DNA of 64,000 nucleotides from Akkermansiaceae bacterium UBA5689 (GTDB lineage Bacteria > Verrucomicrobiota > Verrucomicrobiia > Verrucomicrobiales > Akkermansiaceae), in contig DIHT01000133.1 of assembly GCA_002420305.1 (NCBI GenBank), positions 7,670 through 71,669 on the forward strand, in the 5' to 3' direction. Each line of letters opens with the position of its first letter. Position 1 is the first letter of the stretch. Below the pieces are notes generated by a model. The model had not been told where the DNA came from. It did no database searches and saw only the letters and a program-made list of their open reading frames with translations. This document shows, piece by piece, positions 26,239-35,482 of this stretch. The position numbers and the translations under genes were made by a program.

Positions 26239-27738
26239 TTAACGCCGTTTCGCTTCCGGGTAGCGGGCGAGTATTCCTTTCATCTTGGCAAGGATTCCCG
26301 GCCTTTCCTTTGCAAGGTTTAGCTGCTCCACGGAGCTTTCTCCGTAATCGTAGAGTTCGAATTGGGCGGTCTTGGCTGGAGCCCCGGGCTTTTTCCATTC
26401 GACCATTCGATATCGCTCCGTCCTGATGGCCCTGCCTATGACTCCCCCCCGTCGTGGGTAGCAGTGGAAGGCATGGTCCCGCACTCGTAATTTGGGGTCC
26501 TTGAGAACCGGGAGGAGGCTTTTGCCGCTCATCGGCTGGGGGACTTCTGGCTGGGGCAGGCCACTGAGTTCAGCAAGGGTCGGAAACAGGTCCACGCTTT
26601 CCGCCAATTGTCTGGTGGAGCCGCCTTTCGCCGTCACACCCGGTGCAACAACAACGAGGGGGATCCGGTTGGCTTGCTCGTAGTTCGTGTGCTTGGTCCA
26701 GATGCCAAGATCTCCAAGGTGGAAGCCATGGTCTCCCCAGAGCACGACGATGGTGTTGCTGTCGAGGCGAAGGCGATCGAGCTCCGTCATTACTTTTCCG
26801 ATTTGTGCGTCCATATAGCTGACACTCGCGTAATAACCGTGAACGAGCTGGCGTTTCAGTTTTTCTGTGTAGTCCTCATTTTTTGGAGGAACTGGAGAAT
26901 ACATGGCAATTTCTCCAGCGCGTTTATGAGCGATTCCCGGGGAGCCCTTGGGATGGTCCGGAAAGGGAGAAAGGGGAAACTTGGAAGGATCGTGAAGGTC
27001 CCAGTATCTCTGTGGAGCACTGAAGGGGAGGTGGGGGCGGACAAAACCGACCGCCATGAAAAATGGACCCTTACGGGTCTTGGCAGCCCGAAGCCGCTTG
27101 ATGGCCTCTGCCGCAACTCTTCCATCGGCATAGTCCTCATCACGGGAATTTGTAGCTTCAAAAGCGGCGCCCCGCGGGAGAGAGCGAATCTGGTCGAGCT
27201 TCTGGTTGGTGAAGTAGGCTTCTTCCCGGGTGAGCTTTCCCCCTTCCGTACTGGCGGGGTCGAGATACTCGATCACCTTGTCGTGGAAATGCGGGACACT
27301 GAAGGATTCCGGGTCTCCTTCATTCCCGTGGCCGATATGAAAAATTTTACCCATCGATTCAGTGTGATAGCCATGTTGGGCAAAGAACTGGGGCATGGTA
27401 ACGGCCTCTGGCATGGAGCGTCGCAGCTTATGGCCGAGTCCATAGAGTCCAGTTGCGGTGGAATGGGCTCCCAGCATCAGGGTAAATCGGGATGGAGCGC
27501 AAACTGCCTGATTGCAGTAGGCGAGGTCGAATCTCAGGCCTCGAGCGGCCAGTTGATCTAGATGGGGGGTCTTGGCGTATGGGTCGCCGTAGCAGCCCAA
27601 GGCAGGCTTCAAATCATCAACGAGAAGAAGGAGAATATTGGGATGGCCTGTGTGGGTGTCGTCCGCCCGGGCATTTGCCGGGTCCAGCATCAGTAGTGCA
27701 AGAGCGAGAGTAATTGAAATTCGGAAACGAGGTAGCAT
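26239..27738 (-). CDS. Secreted sulfatase, iduronate-2-sulfatase-like
   Basis: 499 residues with a signal peptide cleaving near NARADD. The active-site motif is CAPSR (about residue 80), whose cysteine is converted to formylglycine by the maturation enzyme encoded elsewhere. Metal-binding residues lie in LLVDDLKP near the N-terminus and in GDHGFHLGD near residue 330, the latter the usual GDHG motif. The sequence resembles the sulfatase S1_7 group that desulfates glycosaminoglycans or marine polysaccharides such as ulvan and fucoidan. This protein is a marker of the marine Planctomycetota-Verrucomicrobiota lifestyle. Located in the periplasm or outside the cell. Confidence 0.92.
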   Translation of the reverse strand: MLPRFRISITLALALLMLDPANARADDTHTGHPNILLLLVDDLKPALGCYGDPYAKTPHLDQLAARGLRFDLAYCNQAVCAPSRFTLMLGAHSTATGLYGLGHKLRRSMPEAVTMPQFFAQHGYHTESMGKIFHIGHGNEGDPESFSVPHFHDKVIEYLDPASTEGGKLTREEAYFTNQKLDQIRSLPRGAAFEATNSRDEDYADGRVAAEAIKRLRAAKTRKGPFFMAVGFVRPHLPFSAPQRYWDLHDPSKFPLSPFPDHPKGSPGIAHKRAGEIAMYSPVPPKNEDYTEKLKRQLVHGYYASVSYMDAQIGKVMTELDRLRLDSNTIVVLWGDHGFHLGDLGIWTKHTNYEQANRIPLVVVAPGVTAKGGSTRQLAESVDLFPTLAELSGLPQPEVPQPMSGKSLLPVLKDPKLRVRDHAFHCYPRRGGVIGRAIRTERYRMVEWKKPGAPAKTAQFELYDYGESSVEQLNLAKERPGILAKMKGILARYPEAKRR

Positions 27739-27849
27739 GGATTGAATTTAGCGGGGGGTACAAGGCTCCCACCAGCAAAAGTCACTTCGGCCGCTATTGC
27801 GGATTCGTGGTGGTCTTGCGGGGGGCTTTCCGTGAGAGAGGCGAAGGTG

Positions 27850-28524
27850 TCAGGCTTCCCGGATGGCACGGATCGCGCTGCCGATGTCAGGAGCCTTGAA
27901 TGTCGAGGAGCCTGCTACCAGGACGTTTGCTCCCGCGGCGGTAGCCGCTGGGGCGGTCTGTGGATCGATCCCGCCATCGACCTCAATATGAAAAGAGAGG
28001 GAATGCTTGTCCCTGATCTGGACCGCCTTTTCCACCTTGGGCAGGACTTCTGGCATGAATGCCTGTCCCCCGAACCCGGGGACGACAGTCATGACCAGAA
28101 GTAAGTCGACCTGATCAAGATAAGGTTCCACTACTTCCAGAGGGGTGGCCGGGTTCAGAGCGATACCGGTCTTGCACCCTCCATCGCGGATTATCTCCAA
28201 GGTGCGAGCGACCTCGTGGCTAGCCTCCGGCTCGGCGTGAACGGAGATGAGGTCCGCCCCCGCTTCGAGAAACCTTGGGATGTAATGGTCAGGCTTCTCG
28301 ATCATCAGATGGACATCGAGGAAAATGTCATTGGTTGCGTGAATTGCTTCCACCATTGCAGGTCCAAAGGAGATGTTCTCAACGAAATGCCCGTCCATGA
28401 CGTCGAGGTGCAGCCAGTCTGCCCCAGCGGTAATCGCCCTCGAACATTCTTCCGCAATACGGGAAAAGTCTGCAGCCAAGACGGAGGGCGCGACGATCCG
28501 GTCGGCGTTGCTCCAGTTTTTCAC
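27850..28524 (-). CDS. rpe: Ribulose-phosphate 3-epimerase
   Basis: Interconverts ribulose 5-phosphate and xylulose 5-phosphate in the pentose phosphate pathway. 224 residues, normal length. APSVLAADFSRI near the N-terminus, HLDVMDGHFVENISFGP (metal-binding His and Asp), MTVVPGFGGQAF (active-site loop) and EVDGGIDPQT (metal-binding Asp) match the family in order. The gene is divergent from tadA, 130 bases apart, and 111 bases downstream of the sulfatase start on the same strand. Confidence 0.95.
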   Translation of the reverse strand: MKNWSNADRIVAPSVLAADFSRIAEECSRAITAGADWLHLDVMDGHFVENISFGPAMVEAIHATNDIFLDVHLMIEKPDHYIPRFLEAGADLISVHAEPEASHEVARTLEIIRDGGCKTGIALNPATPLEVVEPYLDQVDLLLVMTVVPGFGGQAFMPEVLPKVEKAVQIRDKHSLSFHIEVDGGIDPQTAPAATAAGANVLVAGSSTFKAPDIGSAIRAIREA

Positions 28525-28654
28525 GTCTTTTTTTTAGCCGGCCAGCGCTACTTTTCAAGACTTCCCAGTCTTTCGCAGATGGTGGGTCTCACGATTTGTG
28601 GAGTAGTGAATTTCGTGGTTTGGCTACTCCCGTCATTGTGCTTGCCTCTTGTGA

Positions 28655-29194
28655 GTGAGTGAAGACCTGATTATCGACCTCGCCAGCGATGCCTATTTCA
28701 TGGGGCAGGCCTTGCGAGAGGCCCACAAGGCCTATGCGGCCGAAGAAGTGCCTATTGGGGCCGTGGTGGTGCGAGAGGGAGAGATAATCGCTCGGGGATG
28801 GAATCAGGTTGAGACCCTTCGTGACGCCACAGCGCACGCGGAAATGCTGGCGCTAACGGCAGCTCAGAACAGATTGGAAGACTGGCGCTTGGAGAAGTGT
28901 ATTCTCTACGTGACCAAGGAGCCGTGTCCGATGTGTGCGGGAGCGATCGTTCACTGTCGCCCGGAGCGGGTGGTGTTCGGGTGCCCTGACCTGAAGGCGG
29001 GAGCTGCAGGGGGCTGGATCAACCTTCTGGAGTCCAACCCTCCTTTGAATCACCGTTGTGAAGCGACCGGAGGGGTGCTCGAAGATGAATGTGTAGAGCT
29101 TCTTCAGCGCTTCTTCCGTGAGGCCAGAGCGAAAACAGCGGCCAGGAGACACCGAGAGTCGGGGCCTGATGTCCCTTTTTTGGAATCACCGTGA
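28655..29194 (+). CDS. tadA: tRNA adenosine(34) deaminase
   Basis: Deaminates adenosine to inosine at the wobble position of tRNA-Arg. The zinc motifs are HAEMLAL (catalytic Glu) and EPCPMCAGAIVHC, with GAVVVREGEIIARG before them. I take the GTG at 28655; an internal ATG at 28700 (MGQALREA) is the start most homologs would show, so the N-terminus could be 15 residues shorter. The C-terminal tail after FFREAR is longer than usual. About 165-180 residues. Confidence 0.92.
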   Translation: MSEDLIIDLASDAYFMGQALREAHKAYAAEEVPIGAVVVREGEIIARGWNQVETLRDATAHAEMLALTAAQNRLEDWRLEKCILYVTKEPCPMCAGAIVHCRPERVVFGCPDLKAGAAGGWINLLESNPPLNHRCEATGGVLEDECVELLQRFFREARAKTAARRHRESGPDVPFLESP

Positions 29195-29203
29195 ACTGGC
29201 CGA

Positions 29204-29902
29204 TCAGGGCCTCCTCCGCAGGAAACACATAAGACCGAGACCAATGGCCCCGAGCAGGGTTGAGGTCGGCTCCGGGACCTGAAAGGTTCCAGTAGGAAAC
29301 GGTGGCGTAGCGGTGAGGTTCGTCCCGTTATCACTCCCCCCGTCAAAATTGTCATCGCCATCCCAAGCGTTGGGACCAGAGAATGTCCAATCGCTGGCAT
29401 CGAACGTCCCGCCATTGGCGAGAACTCCATCATTCCTGTAAGACCATCCGTCTAAAGTGTCCCATGCCGTGCCGGTTCCGTCGGTATTGATGTCGCCGAA
29501 GACATCGATGACGGCCTCATCCCCTGCGAACGATCCGGTCGCGTCAAAGAAGAGCTCAATCGCGTCGTCGCCATTGTGATTGATCCCACTTCCTGCAACA
29601 TGATCTGGCGCAATGCCAAACCATGAAGCGAAATCCGTATCCTCAGTAGCTACGAAGAAAAAACTTCCGGCCGCAAGGGGTTGACTTGGAAGAATGGCCT
29701 CAACGCCATCAGTTCCTCCACCATTGTTCGCGACACCAAGGGCGAAGTTTGAGAGGTCGGGTACAGCCGATGTGGCAAACAGCTCGACTCCTTTGGGATC
29801 TCCACCTGGTAGCGGCCCATCGAATACCCCCGTGATGATTAGCGCCCCATGTGAGGGGATGGCAAGGGTGGAGCAGAGAGCGAGTAGGGACAGCAGCTTC
29901 AT
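29204..29902 (-). CDS. PEP-CTERM surface protein with lamin-tail-like domain
   Basis: 232 residues from the ATG at 29902, with a signal peptide. The central part (KGVELFATSAVPDLSNF, then GSFFFVATE) resembles lamin-tail-type domains, and the rest is Asp/Gly/Asn-rich. The C-terminus VPEPTSTLLGAIGLGLMCFL-RRRP is a textbook PEP-CTERM sorting signal: a PEP motif, hydrophobic span and basic tail. Such proteins are cut and anchored by an exosortase, encoded outside this window. Convergent with tadA (9 bases). The biological role is unknown, possibly extracellular matrix. Confidence 0.82.
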   Translation of the reverse strand: MKLLSLLALCSTLAIPSHGALIITGVFDGPLPGGDPKGVELFATSAVPDLSNFALGVANNGGGTDGVEAILPSQPLAAGSFFFVATEDTDFASWFGIAPDHVAGSGINHNGDDAIELFFDATGSFAGDEAVIDVFGDINTDGTGTAWDTLDGWSYRNDGVLANGGTFDASDWTFSGPNAWDGDDNFDGGSDNGTNLTATPPFPTGTFQVPEPTSTLLGAIGLGLMCFLRRRP

Positions 29903-30094
29903 AAGGGTCAATACAGGGGTCTAACCTAAATTTGTTAGGGTGTGAATCAGAATGTGAGCAGATTATGTTCCAATTAGGGTGAGTAGATATGGTTCCCATT
30001 GATACGCATTCAAGCTGTCCAAATTTTTATGGCTGATCGTCTTGATTCTCGTGCGTGCTTGCTGGGGTGCCGTCGGGCAGCCTAGGCTGTGCCC

Positions 30095-31222
30095 ATGTCA
30101 GGGCCGGTTCATGCTGTCATTGGCACCGATGAGGGCAGGGTGTCAGAGGAGGCGCTTGCGCTTTTCAATGAGCTTAAGCCCGTTGGAGAGGCAGAGGAGT
30201 TCACGAACGATGTGATCGAGGGGACCGCAGCGAATGCGGAGGAAGCCTACCGGGCCTGCGCGAGGACGATTGAAGCGTTGCAAACTGTTGGGTTCTTTGG
30301 ATCTGATAAGATCGTATGGCTCAAGGGTGCAAATTTTCTGGCTGATGACCGCACTGGTGGGTCGGAAAGGGCCAAGGAGGGAGTGGAGGACCTGCTTGAG
30401 GTCTTGAAGGCGGGCATTGGTAACGAGGTGACGTTTCTTATCAGTGCGGCGGCAATCGATAAGCGCCGCGGATTTTACAAATGGCTGCAAAAAAACGGCG
30501 AGGTTGCGACATTTGACAAGATCGATGTCTCCAAAGACGGCTGGGAGGATGAAGTAGCGTTGCTGGTGACCACCCGGGCCAAGGAGCTGGAACTCGCCTT
30601 CGAGCATGAAGCATTGGACTTGTTTGTCCAGATGGCTGGTGAAGAGACCCGTCAGATCGGGAATGAATTAGAGAAACTTAGTCTTTATCTCGGGGACAGG
30701 AGACTTATCGAATTGCAGGATGTCCGCCTGATTGTCCCCCTGAGTCGCAAGGGAGTGGTCTGGGAAATCGGAAGGGCCCTCGAGAGCCGGGATACCGCGC
30801 GGGCGATCTCTCTGGTTGACGCCCAGTTAGAGAAAGGGGAGAGCGCCATCGGGCTGATGCGAGCGGCGATCATCCCTACCATTCGCAATTTGTTTATGGC
30901 GCGGGTCCTCCTCGATTCCCATCCAAGGCTGCCCACGCACAACGGGCGCTCCTTCACCTCCGCCCTGAATCAGCTTCCGGATGGAGATATCGCCTGGCTA
31001 CCCCGGACCAAGAGCGGAAGCGTCAACGCATGGGGACTGTTCTTCGCGGCCCGAAAAGCCGGACAAGTGACTATCAGCGAGATGAGCCAAGCATTGGAAT
31101 CAGCCCTCAATGCGGATAAGTCTCTTGTCACGACCCAGCTGGATCCTCGAATGGTTCTTCATCGGTTAGTTGCTGAGCTTACCATGGGGATTGGGAAGAG
31201 ACGCTCGAGGAAGAGCGCGTAA
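30095..31222 (+). CDS. holA: DNA polymerase III subunit delta
   Basis: The clamp-loader subunit that opens the sliding clamp. I take the ATG at 30095 over the GTG at 30089. The 375-residue protein shows the divergent AAA+ fold of HolA: a short N-terminal stretch, then KIVWLKGANFL in the core, the helical middle domain with QMAGEETRQIGNELEKLSLYLG (read in parts), and a C-terminal collar domain including LMRAAIIPTIRNLF. There is no Walker A motif, as expected for delta. Expressed alone here, with an unassigned 180-base upstream gap. Confidence 0.88.
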   Translation: MSGPVHAVIGTDEGRVSEEALALFNELKPVGEAEEFTNDVIEGTAANAEEAYRACARTIEALQTVGFFGSDKIVWLKGANFLADDRTGGSERAKEGVEDLLEVLKAGIGNEVTFLISAAAIDKRRGFYKWLQKNGEVATFDKIDVSKDGWEDEVALLVTTRAKELELAFEHEALDLFVQMAGEETRQIGNELEKLSLYLGDRRLIELQDVRLIVPLSRKGVVWEIGRALESRDTARAISLVDAQLEKGESAIGLMRAAIIPTIRNLFMARVLLDSHPRLPTHNGRSFTSALNQLPDGDIAWLPRTKSGSVNAWGLFFAARKAGQVTISEMSQALESALNADKSLVTTQLDPRMVLHRLVAELTMGIGKRRSRKSA

Positions 31223-31284
31223 TGAAGGGGCGACCCTTGAAAACGCGTTCTTGATAAACGGTCCAGTCGTGATGCCCTGAGAGG

Positions 31285-31656
31285 GTGAAAATCGTCATAA
31301 CAGGTCTTATCGTGGGATTGGCCGCAGGATTGGCTGGAGCTCTTTGCGGAGTGGGCGGAGGAATTCTCATGGTTCCCGCTTTTGTCCTCGCTCTCGGAAT
31401 GGGCCAGAAGCACGCAGTTGCAACATCGCTGGCAGTCGTGGTGGTGACCGCGCTGGCTGGGACAGCAAATCACGTCTTCAGGAAAAGTGACCTGATTGAC
31501 TGGAGGCTCGTTGCCTGCACGGCCGTGGGTGCGGCAGTAGCGGCGTGGTATGGAACGGAGCTTATGAGAAACATGAGCAATCAGCAGCTCACCCGGATCT
31601 TCGGGATCCTCCTAATTCTCGTAGGAGCGCGAATGCTGATGCTTAAGACGGCCTAG
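31285..31656 (+). CDS. TauE/SafE family membrane protein, half-length
   Basis: 123 residues from a GTG start at 31285. It contains only one of the two four-helix repeats that make up a typical TauE/SafE permease of about 250 residues, with the signature GALCGVGGGILMVPAFVLALGM (read in parts) at the N-terminus and HAVATSLAVVVV next. Single-repeat members probably dimerise. The family exports sulfite, sulfoacetate or other organic anions. Its TAG stop overlaps the gltA stop on the other strand within one CTAG tetranucleotide. Substrate unknown. Confidence 0.8.
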   Translation: MKIVITGLIVGLAAGLAGALCGVGGGILMVPAFVLALGMGQKHAVATSLAVVVVTALAGTANHVFRKSDLIDWRLVACTAVGAAVAAWYGTELMRNMSNQQLTRIFGILLILVGARMLMLKTA

Positions 31657-32783
31657 CGCTCGGAGATTGGGGGAACCGGGGAAAGCTCCTGAGGCCCGAC
31701 ATACTCGGTAAGAGGGCGGTAAAGACGATTGTCCTCCAGCTGCTCCATGACTTGTGCGGTCCATCCGCTGGTTCGGGCAATGGCGAAGATGGGGGTAAAA
31801 AGATCCGTGGGAAGCCCCAGCGAATAGTAGACGGTAGCAGAGTAGAAATCGACATTGGCATTCAATCCCTTCCGCTCCTCCATGAGCTGGGCGATGCGTT
31901 CTGACATTTGCACCCACTTTGGTTCTCCGAGCTCCTCGGTCAACTTGCGAGCCATACGCTTCAAATGAGGAGCGCGTGGATCGAGAACTTTGTAGATCCT
32001 GTGCCCGATACCCATGATCTTGCGTTTGTTTGCAAGGGCATCCTCAATGTAGGCGTCTACCTTGTCCACGGACCCAATCTCCTCGAGCATTTTAATGACG
32101 CCTTCATTCGCACCTCCATGCAGAGGGCCCTTCAAAGTGCCAATCGCGGATGTGATAGCAGAATAAAAGTCCGAAAGGGTCGCAACAGTAACGCGAGCCG
32201 AGAAGGTAGAAGCGTTCATCCCGTGATCAGCATGGAGTATATATGCAACGTCGAGGGTTTTGGTGGCCTGCTCTCCGGGCTCCTCTCCTGTGTAGAGGTA
32301 GATGAAATGACCTGCTTCCGAGAGGTCTTCGCGAATAGGAGGGAGCTCAAGTCCCTGCCTGGCGCGGTGAAAATAGGCTACGATGGTTCCTACCTGAGCG
32401 CACAAGGACATGGCGACCTCCCGGTTTGCCGCATGGTCGGGCTCGCCGATATTTGCCCGATCGTCGTAAAGCCCAAGCATTGAGACCGCAGTTCGCAAAA
32501 CGTCCATGGGTCCGGCGCCTTTTGGAGCGGCCTTGAGGTAGTCAATGACCCCCTGAGGAATCGCCCGCCTGCTGGCCAGATCCTGCTTGAATGCCTCCAG
32601 TTCAGAGAGCGTTGGTAGTTTCCGATGGTAAAGAAGGTAGACCACTTCCTCGTAGCAACAATGCTCTACGAGGTCATCGATGTGATAGCCGAGGTAGGAG
32701 AGGCGGCCCTCAAGGCCTTCGACGTTTGAGAGAACAGATTCGTTGGCGGTAACTCCTTCGAGGCCTTTGGCGTAATCGGACAC
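31653..32783 (-). CDS. gltA: Citrate synthase
   Basis: Condenses oxaloacetate with acetyl-CoA at the entry to the TCA cycle. 376 residues, the shorter dimeric form. YAKGLEGV near the N-terminus, the HADHGMN segment (about 187-193) and GPLHGGANE (about 222-230) hold the conserved catalytic and CoA-binding histidines, and GIGHRIYKVLDPRA (about 258-271) completes the signature, followed by NVDFYSATVYYSLG. The 2-methylcitrate synthases share most of these motifs, so that activity cannot be excluded; the gene stands alone without prp genes, which favours citrate. Confidence 0.92.
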   Translation of the reverse strand: MSDYAKGLEGVTANESVLSNVEGLEGRLSYLGYHIDDLVEHCCYEEVVYLLYHRKLPTLSELEAFKQDLASRRAIPQGVIDYLKAAPKGAGPMDVLRTAVSMLGLYDDRANIGEPDHAANREVAMSLCAQVGTIVAYFHRARQGLELPPIREDLSEAGHFIYLYTGEEPGEQATKTLDVAYILHADHGMNASTFSARVTVATLSDFYSAITSAIGTLKGPLHGGANEGVIKMLEEIGSVDKVDAYIEDALANKRKIMGIGHRIYKVLDPRAPHLKRMARKLTEELGEPKWVQMSERIAQLMEERKGLNANVDFYSATVYYSLGLPTDLFTPIFAIARTSGWTAQVMEQLEDNRLYRPLTEYVGPQELSPVPPISER

Positions 32784-32957
32784 AGATCAAATTGGGGATA
32801 GAAAATGTATGGCAGTCTCCCGGAACGGGACGATGCGCTCCGAGAAAAAAGCGGTCCAGACCGCAACGTGCAAGATGTAATGGATGAAGATTTCGAATCG
32901 TTTCTTGATTGGAGACTTTCCGGTGAAGTCTACCATCAGGACGTGGGAGCGGTTTAC

Positions 32958-33611
32958 ATGATTGCGATAGAGACAAGCAGTAGCCGGGGATCGGTGGCTC
33001 TTGCTCGGGGGCGCGAGGTCATCCGGTCCTTGGAATTTGAGGCCTCGAGACGGCCCTCAGAGCTTCTAATGGAGCCCCTTGGGGAGATTTTGGATCTCGT
33101 TGGGGAGGGGAGGATAGCGCTGGTTGTCGTTGGTACCGGGCCAGGCAGTTACAATGGCGCAAGGGTAGGAATTGCAGCAGGACAGGGTATAGGGATTGTC
33201 CATCGGTGCCCTACGGTTGGAATTTGCTCTCTGGAGGGCCTGCCGACGGTCCGAACCGGAGAGAGGTGTGTTGCCCTGAGTGATGCCAGAAGGGGCACAT
33301 TTTGTAGTATCGATCTCAATAGGGGGAGGGTCTCTGCTGCTCCGGTCCTCTCTGAACACCTCCAGTTCGAAAAGAGGGCCCGGGTGGCAGCGGAGTATGG
33401 GGAGATCTTGGTGACATTGGATGAGGTGAGCCGCCTCGGGCTAAGCGAATACCAGATTCGTCCGGAGCTCCCCTCAGCGGCGTTCCTTCTTGAGTCGTGG
33501 CTGGGCCGGACAGATGAAGAGCAGGAGGAACTGGCTAGTGTCCCCCCCCAGCCTTTTTACCTGCGGCCCCCCCATATTACGAAACCGAAGGAAACCTTGG
33601 GGGGAGAGTAA
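32958..33611 (+). CDS. tsaB: tRNA threonylcarbamoyladenosine biosynthesis protein TsaB
   Basis: Partner of TsaD in making t6A37 of tRNA. I take the ATG at 32958 (MIAIETSSSRGSVAL), matching the family start MILAIDTS; the longer frame from 32805 overlaps nothing but adds 51 unsupported residues. The glycoprotease-like fold appears as VVVGTGPGSYNGARVGIAAGQG (read in parts, about 54-75), where TGPGSFTGLR is the usual form. The active metal histidines of TsaD are absent, as expected for TsaB. About 217 residues. Confidence 0.9.
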   Translation: MIAIETSSSRGSVALARGREVIRSLEFEASRRPSELLMEPLGEILDLVGEGRIALVVVGTGPGSYNGARVGIAAGQGIGIVHRCPTVGICSLEGLPTVRTGERCVALSDARRGTFCSIDLNRGRVSAAPVLSEHLQFEKRARVAAEYGEILVTLDEVSRLGLSEYQIRPELPSAAFLLESWLGRTDEEQEELASVPPQPFYLRPPHITKPKETLGGE

Positions 33612-33687
33612 GGAATCGCGCCGGGGCAATTCGGGCAGCTCATGTTTCGGAGCAGGCCAACCTGTTGCTAAGCGCTTGAGCCAGAGC

Positions 33688-35442
33688 TCAGGACCAGAGT
33701 TTGATGGCCTTCATGAGATTGGACTCTTGCTCCCTGCAGGGAGCACCGTTCCCATAGGTGATAGAATAATGATATCGCAGGAGCTCCTTTGCGAAGTCGG
33801 GCTCTTGGTCGCGCTCTGCAAGGGAGTGCAACTGCTGCCGCAGAGTGCGGCTGGGAGGCATGGGGTAACCGTGCTCCCGGCAGGCTTGTCGGAACCTGGT
33901 GAGATAACCCGGCGCGTTCGGAAGGAGGCCCTCTGACACTAATTGCGCCCCTTTTGGTGATCTTCGCCGAAGGCGGAGCAGAACCAGGCACACAGGAAGG
34001 AGACCAAGCCCCGCGCTGAGGGCGAGATAGGTCCAGAGGCTTCTGGCGCGGTCTTGGGCGGCGGCGGAAGAATCCAAATCGAGGAGGTCGTTTTCCATCA
34101 GCGGCAAAGGATCGTTGGCGTCGGCAAGATCAAGTGGGGTTCTTGCTCCGGGAGGCGTGGTGTCGAAGACAACCCAGCCTACGTCCTCGAGATAAATCTC
34201 GGTCCAAGCGTGGGCCTCACTGGCGCGGAACATCAGGTATCCAGGCCCCTCATACCACTTGCCCCCGCTCCAACCATAGGCAATACGAGAAGGGATATTC
34301 AGGGCTCTGCAGAGGAGAGCGCCAGCGGTAGCAAAGAACTCGCAATGGCCTCGTTTCTCGTCCCTTAAGAAATTCAGAACGGGATCGATTCCCTTGGGGT
34401 TTTCGATCTCGAGGGAATACTGGAAATTCTGCCAGAGAAGGTTCCGCAGGCCGACCAGCCGCGAAGCGGCATCGCCGAGCGTCTTACTGGAAAGATTGAT
34501 GATTTCATCGCGGAGCTCTTCGCTGGATGGAAGTTGTAAGCGTGGAGAGTCCTCAGGGAGATCAGGAAACCTGAGGTTTGGGAGCTCGCCGGATTCTAGA
34601 AGACCGGTCAGGGTGACGGTTTTTGCCGCTACCTCGTAAGTGTATCCCTTCTCGGGATTCTTCGCAGGGTTGAGGCGAAAAATGCCTGGGTCCACGTGCC
34701 GGAGCTGCGGCACCCAGCCTTGGGTCGCTCCCTGTGGGGCGGTGAAGAGGTCTTCTCCACGGGGGTGGGAGGCTTGGATAATTTCTCCCCTGAGCAGGGG
34801 GCCGGGACGAGTTTCCGGTTGGCTCAGATTGACCCTGCCGCCCTCGTCAGGGGTGAGCAAAGCGGGAGGCATTCCAACGGGAGTCCATGTTGCGGCATCA
34901 AACCGCTCCAGTGCGAAGGCTCGAAGGTATGCCCTGCTGCGGAGAAGGAATCCGGTTGTTGAAGGGTCCCGCGGGCGGAAAAAAATCTCGGGTTTGTTTG
35001 AGGGGCGGGCGTTGCTGGTGAGGGGAAGGGGACGGCGCCCTTTCGTATCCCAGAGCCAGTTTCCGGAAATACTGCTCCCGTGTGAGGAAAGATCCTCGTC
35101 GGAGCTACTTTGAGTAGCCTCGCGCCCTTGAACGGAGAGCGACTCTGAAAGACGCAGCGAGAGGGATTCGGCGTGGGATGGGATCACAGTAAGGAAGCAC
35201 AGGAAGAGGCACTCAATGCTCAAGATGCCAAGGCCGACAGCGAGGTAATCGGACCACGAAGGTCGCCGGAGAGATCGAGCAACACTGCCTGCCGGTCGTG
35301 CCCGACGTTGCCAAAGGCCAATTCCGAGGACGAGGACAAGGACGGCCAGACAGTTGCGGAGGACAGGATGCAGTTCTTCTGGCAAGCCGCGAAGCAGGGC
35401 GTAGGCGGCGACGACTGTGAGAGCGAGGAAGATGCTGCGCAT
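33688..35442 (-). CDS. Transglutaminase-like membrane protein
   Basis: From the ATG at 35442 (MRSIFLALTVVAAYALLRG) the protein has 584 residues; an earlier ATG at 35523 would overlap the upstream DUF58 gene. Three hydrophobic segments lie at the N-terminus, then a large extracytoplasmic domain with the transglutaminase/protease core: GHCEFFATAGALLCR (nucleophile Cys), EAHAWTEIYLED (His) and VVFDTTPP (Asp). A further helix (ALSAGLGLLPVCLVLL) precedes a C-terminal region. This is the third gene of a MoxR-DUF58-transglutaminase operon, a set conserved across many bacteria and of unsettled function, possibly envelope protein maturation. Confidence 0.85.
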   Translation of the reverse strand: MRSIFLALTVVAAYALLRGLPEELHPVLRNCLAVLVLVLGIGLWQRRARPAGSVARSLRRPSWSDYLAVGLGILSIECLFLCFLTVIPSHAESLSLRLSESLSVQGREATQSSSDEDLSSHGSSISGNWLWDTKGRRPLPLTSNARPSNKPEIFFRPRDPSTTGFLLRSRAYLRAFALERFDAATWTPVGMPPALLTPDEGGRVNLSQPETRPGPLLRGEIIQASHPRGEDLFTAPQGATQGWVPQLRHVDPGIFRLNPAKNPEKGYTYEVAAKTVTLTGLLESGELPNLRFPDLPEDSPRLQLPSSEELRDEIINLSSKTLGDAASRLVGLRNLLWQNFQYSLEIENPKGIDPVLNFLRDEKRGHCEFFATAGALLCRALNIPSRIAYGWSGGKWYEGPGYLMFRASEAHAWTEIYLEDVGWVVFDTTPPGARTPLDLADANDPLPLMENDLLDLDSSAAAQDRARSLWTYLALSAGLGLLPVCLVLLRLRRRSPKGAQLVSEGLLPNAPGYLTRFRQACREHGYPMPPSRTLRQQLHSLAERDQEPDFAKELLRYHYSITYGNGAPCREQESNLMKAIKLWS

Positions 35443-35482
35443 TCGAGTGTTCCCGGTCAGCCGGGCAGGACAAGAGGTTTGC

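Noticed and set aside
26608..27561. 317-residue + strand open frame opposite the sulfatase
   Set aside because: Lies wholly within the sulfatase gene, whose motifs are clear on the other strand.
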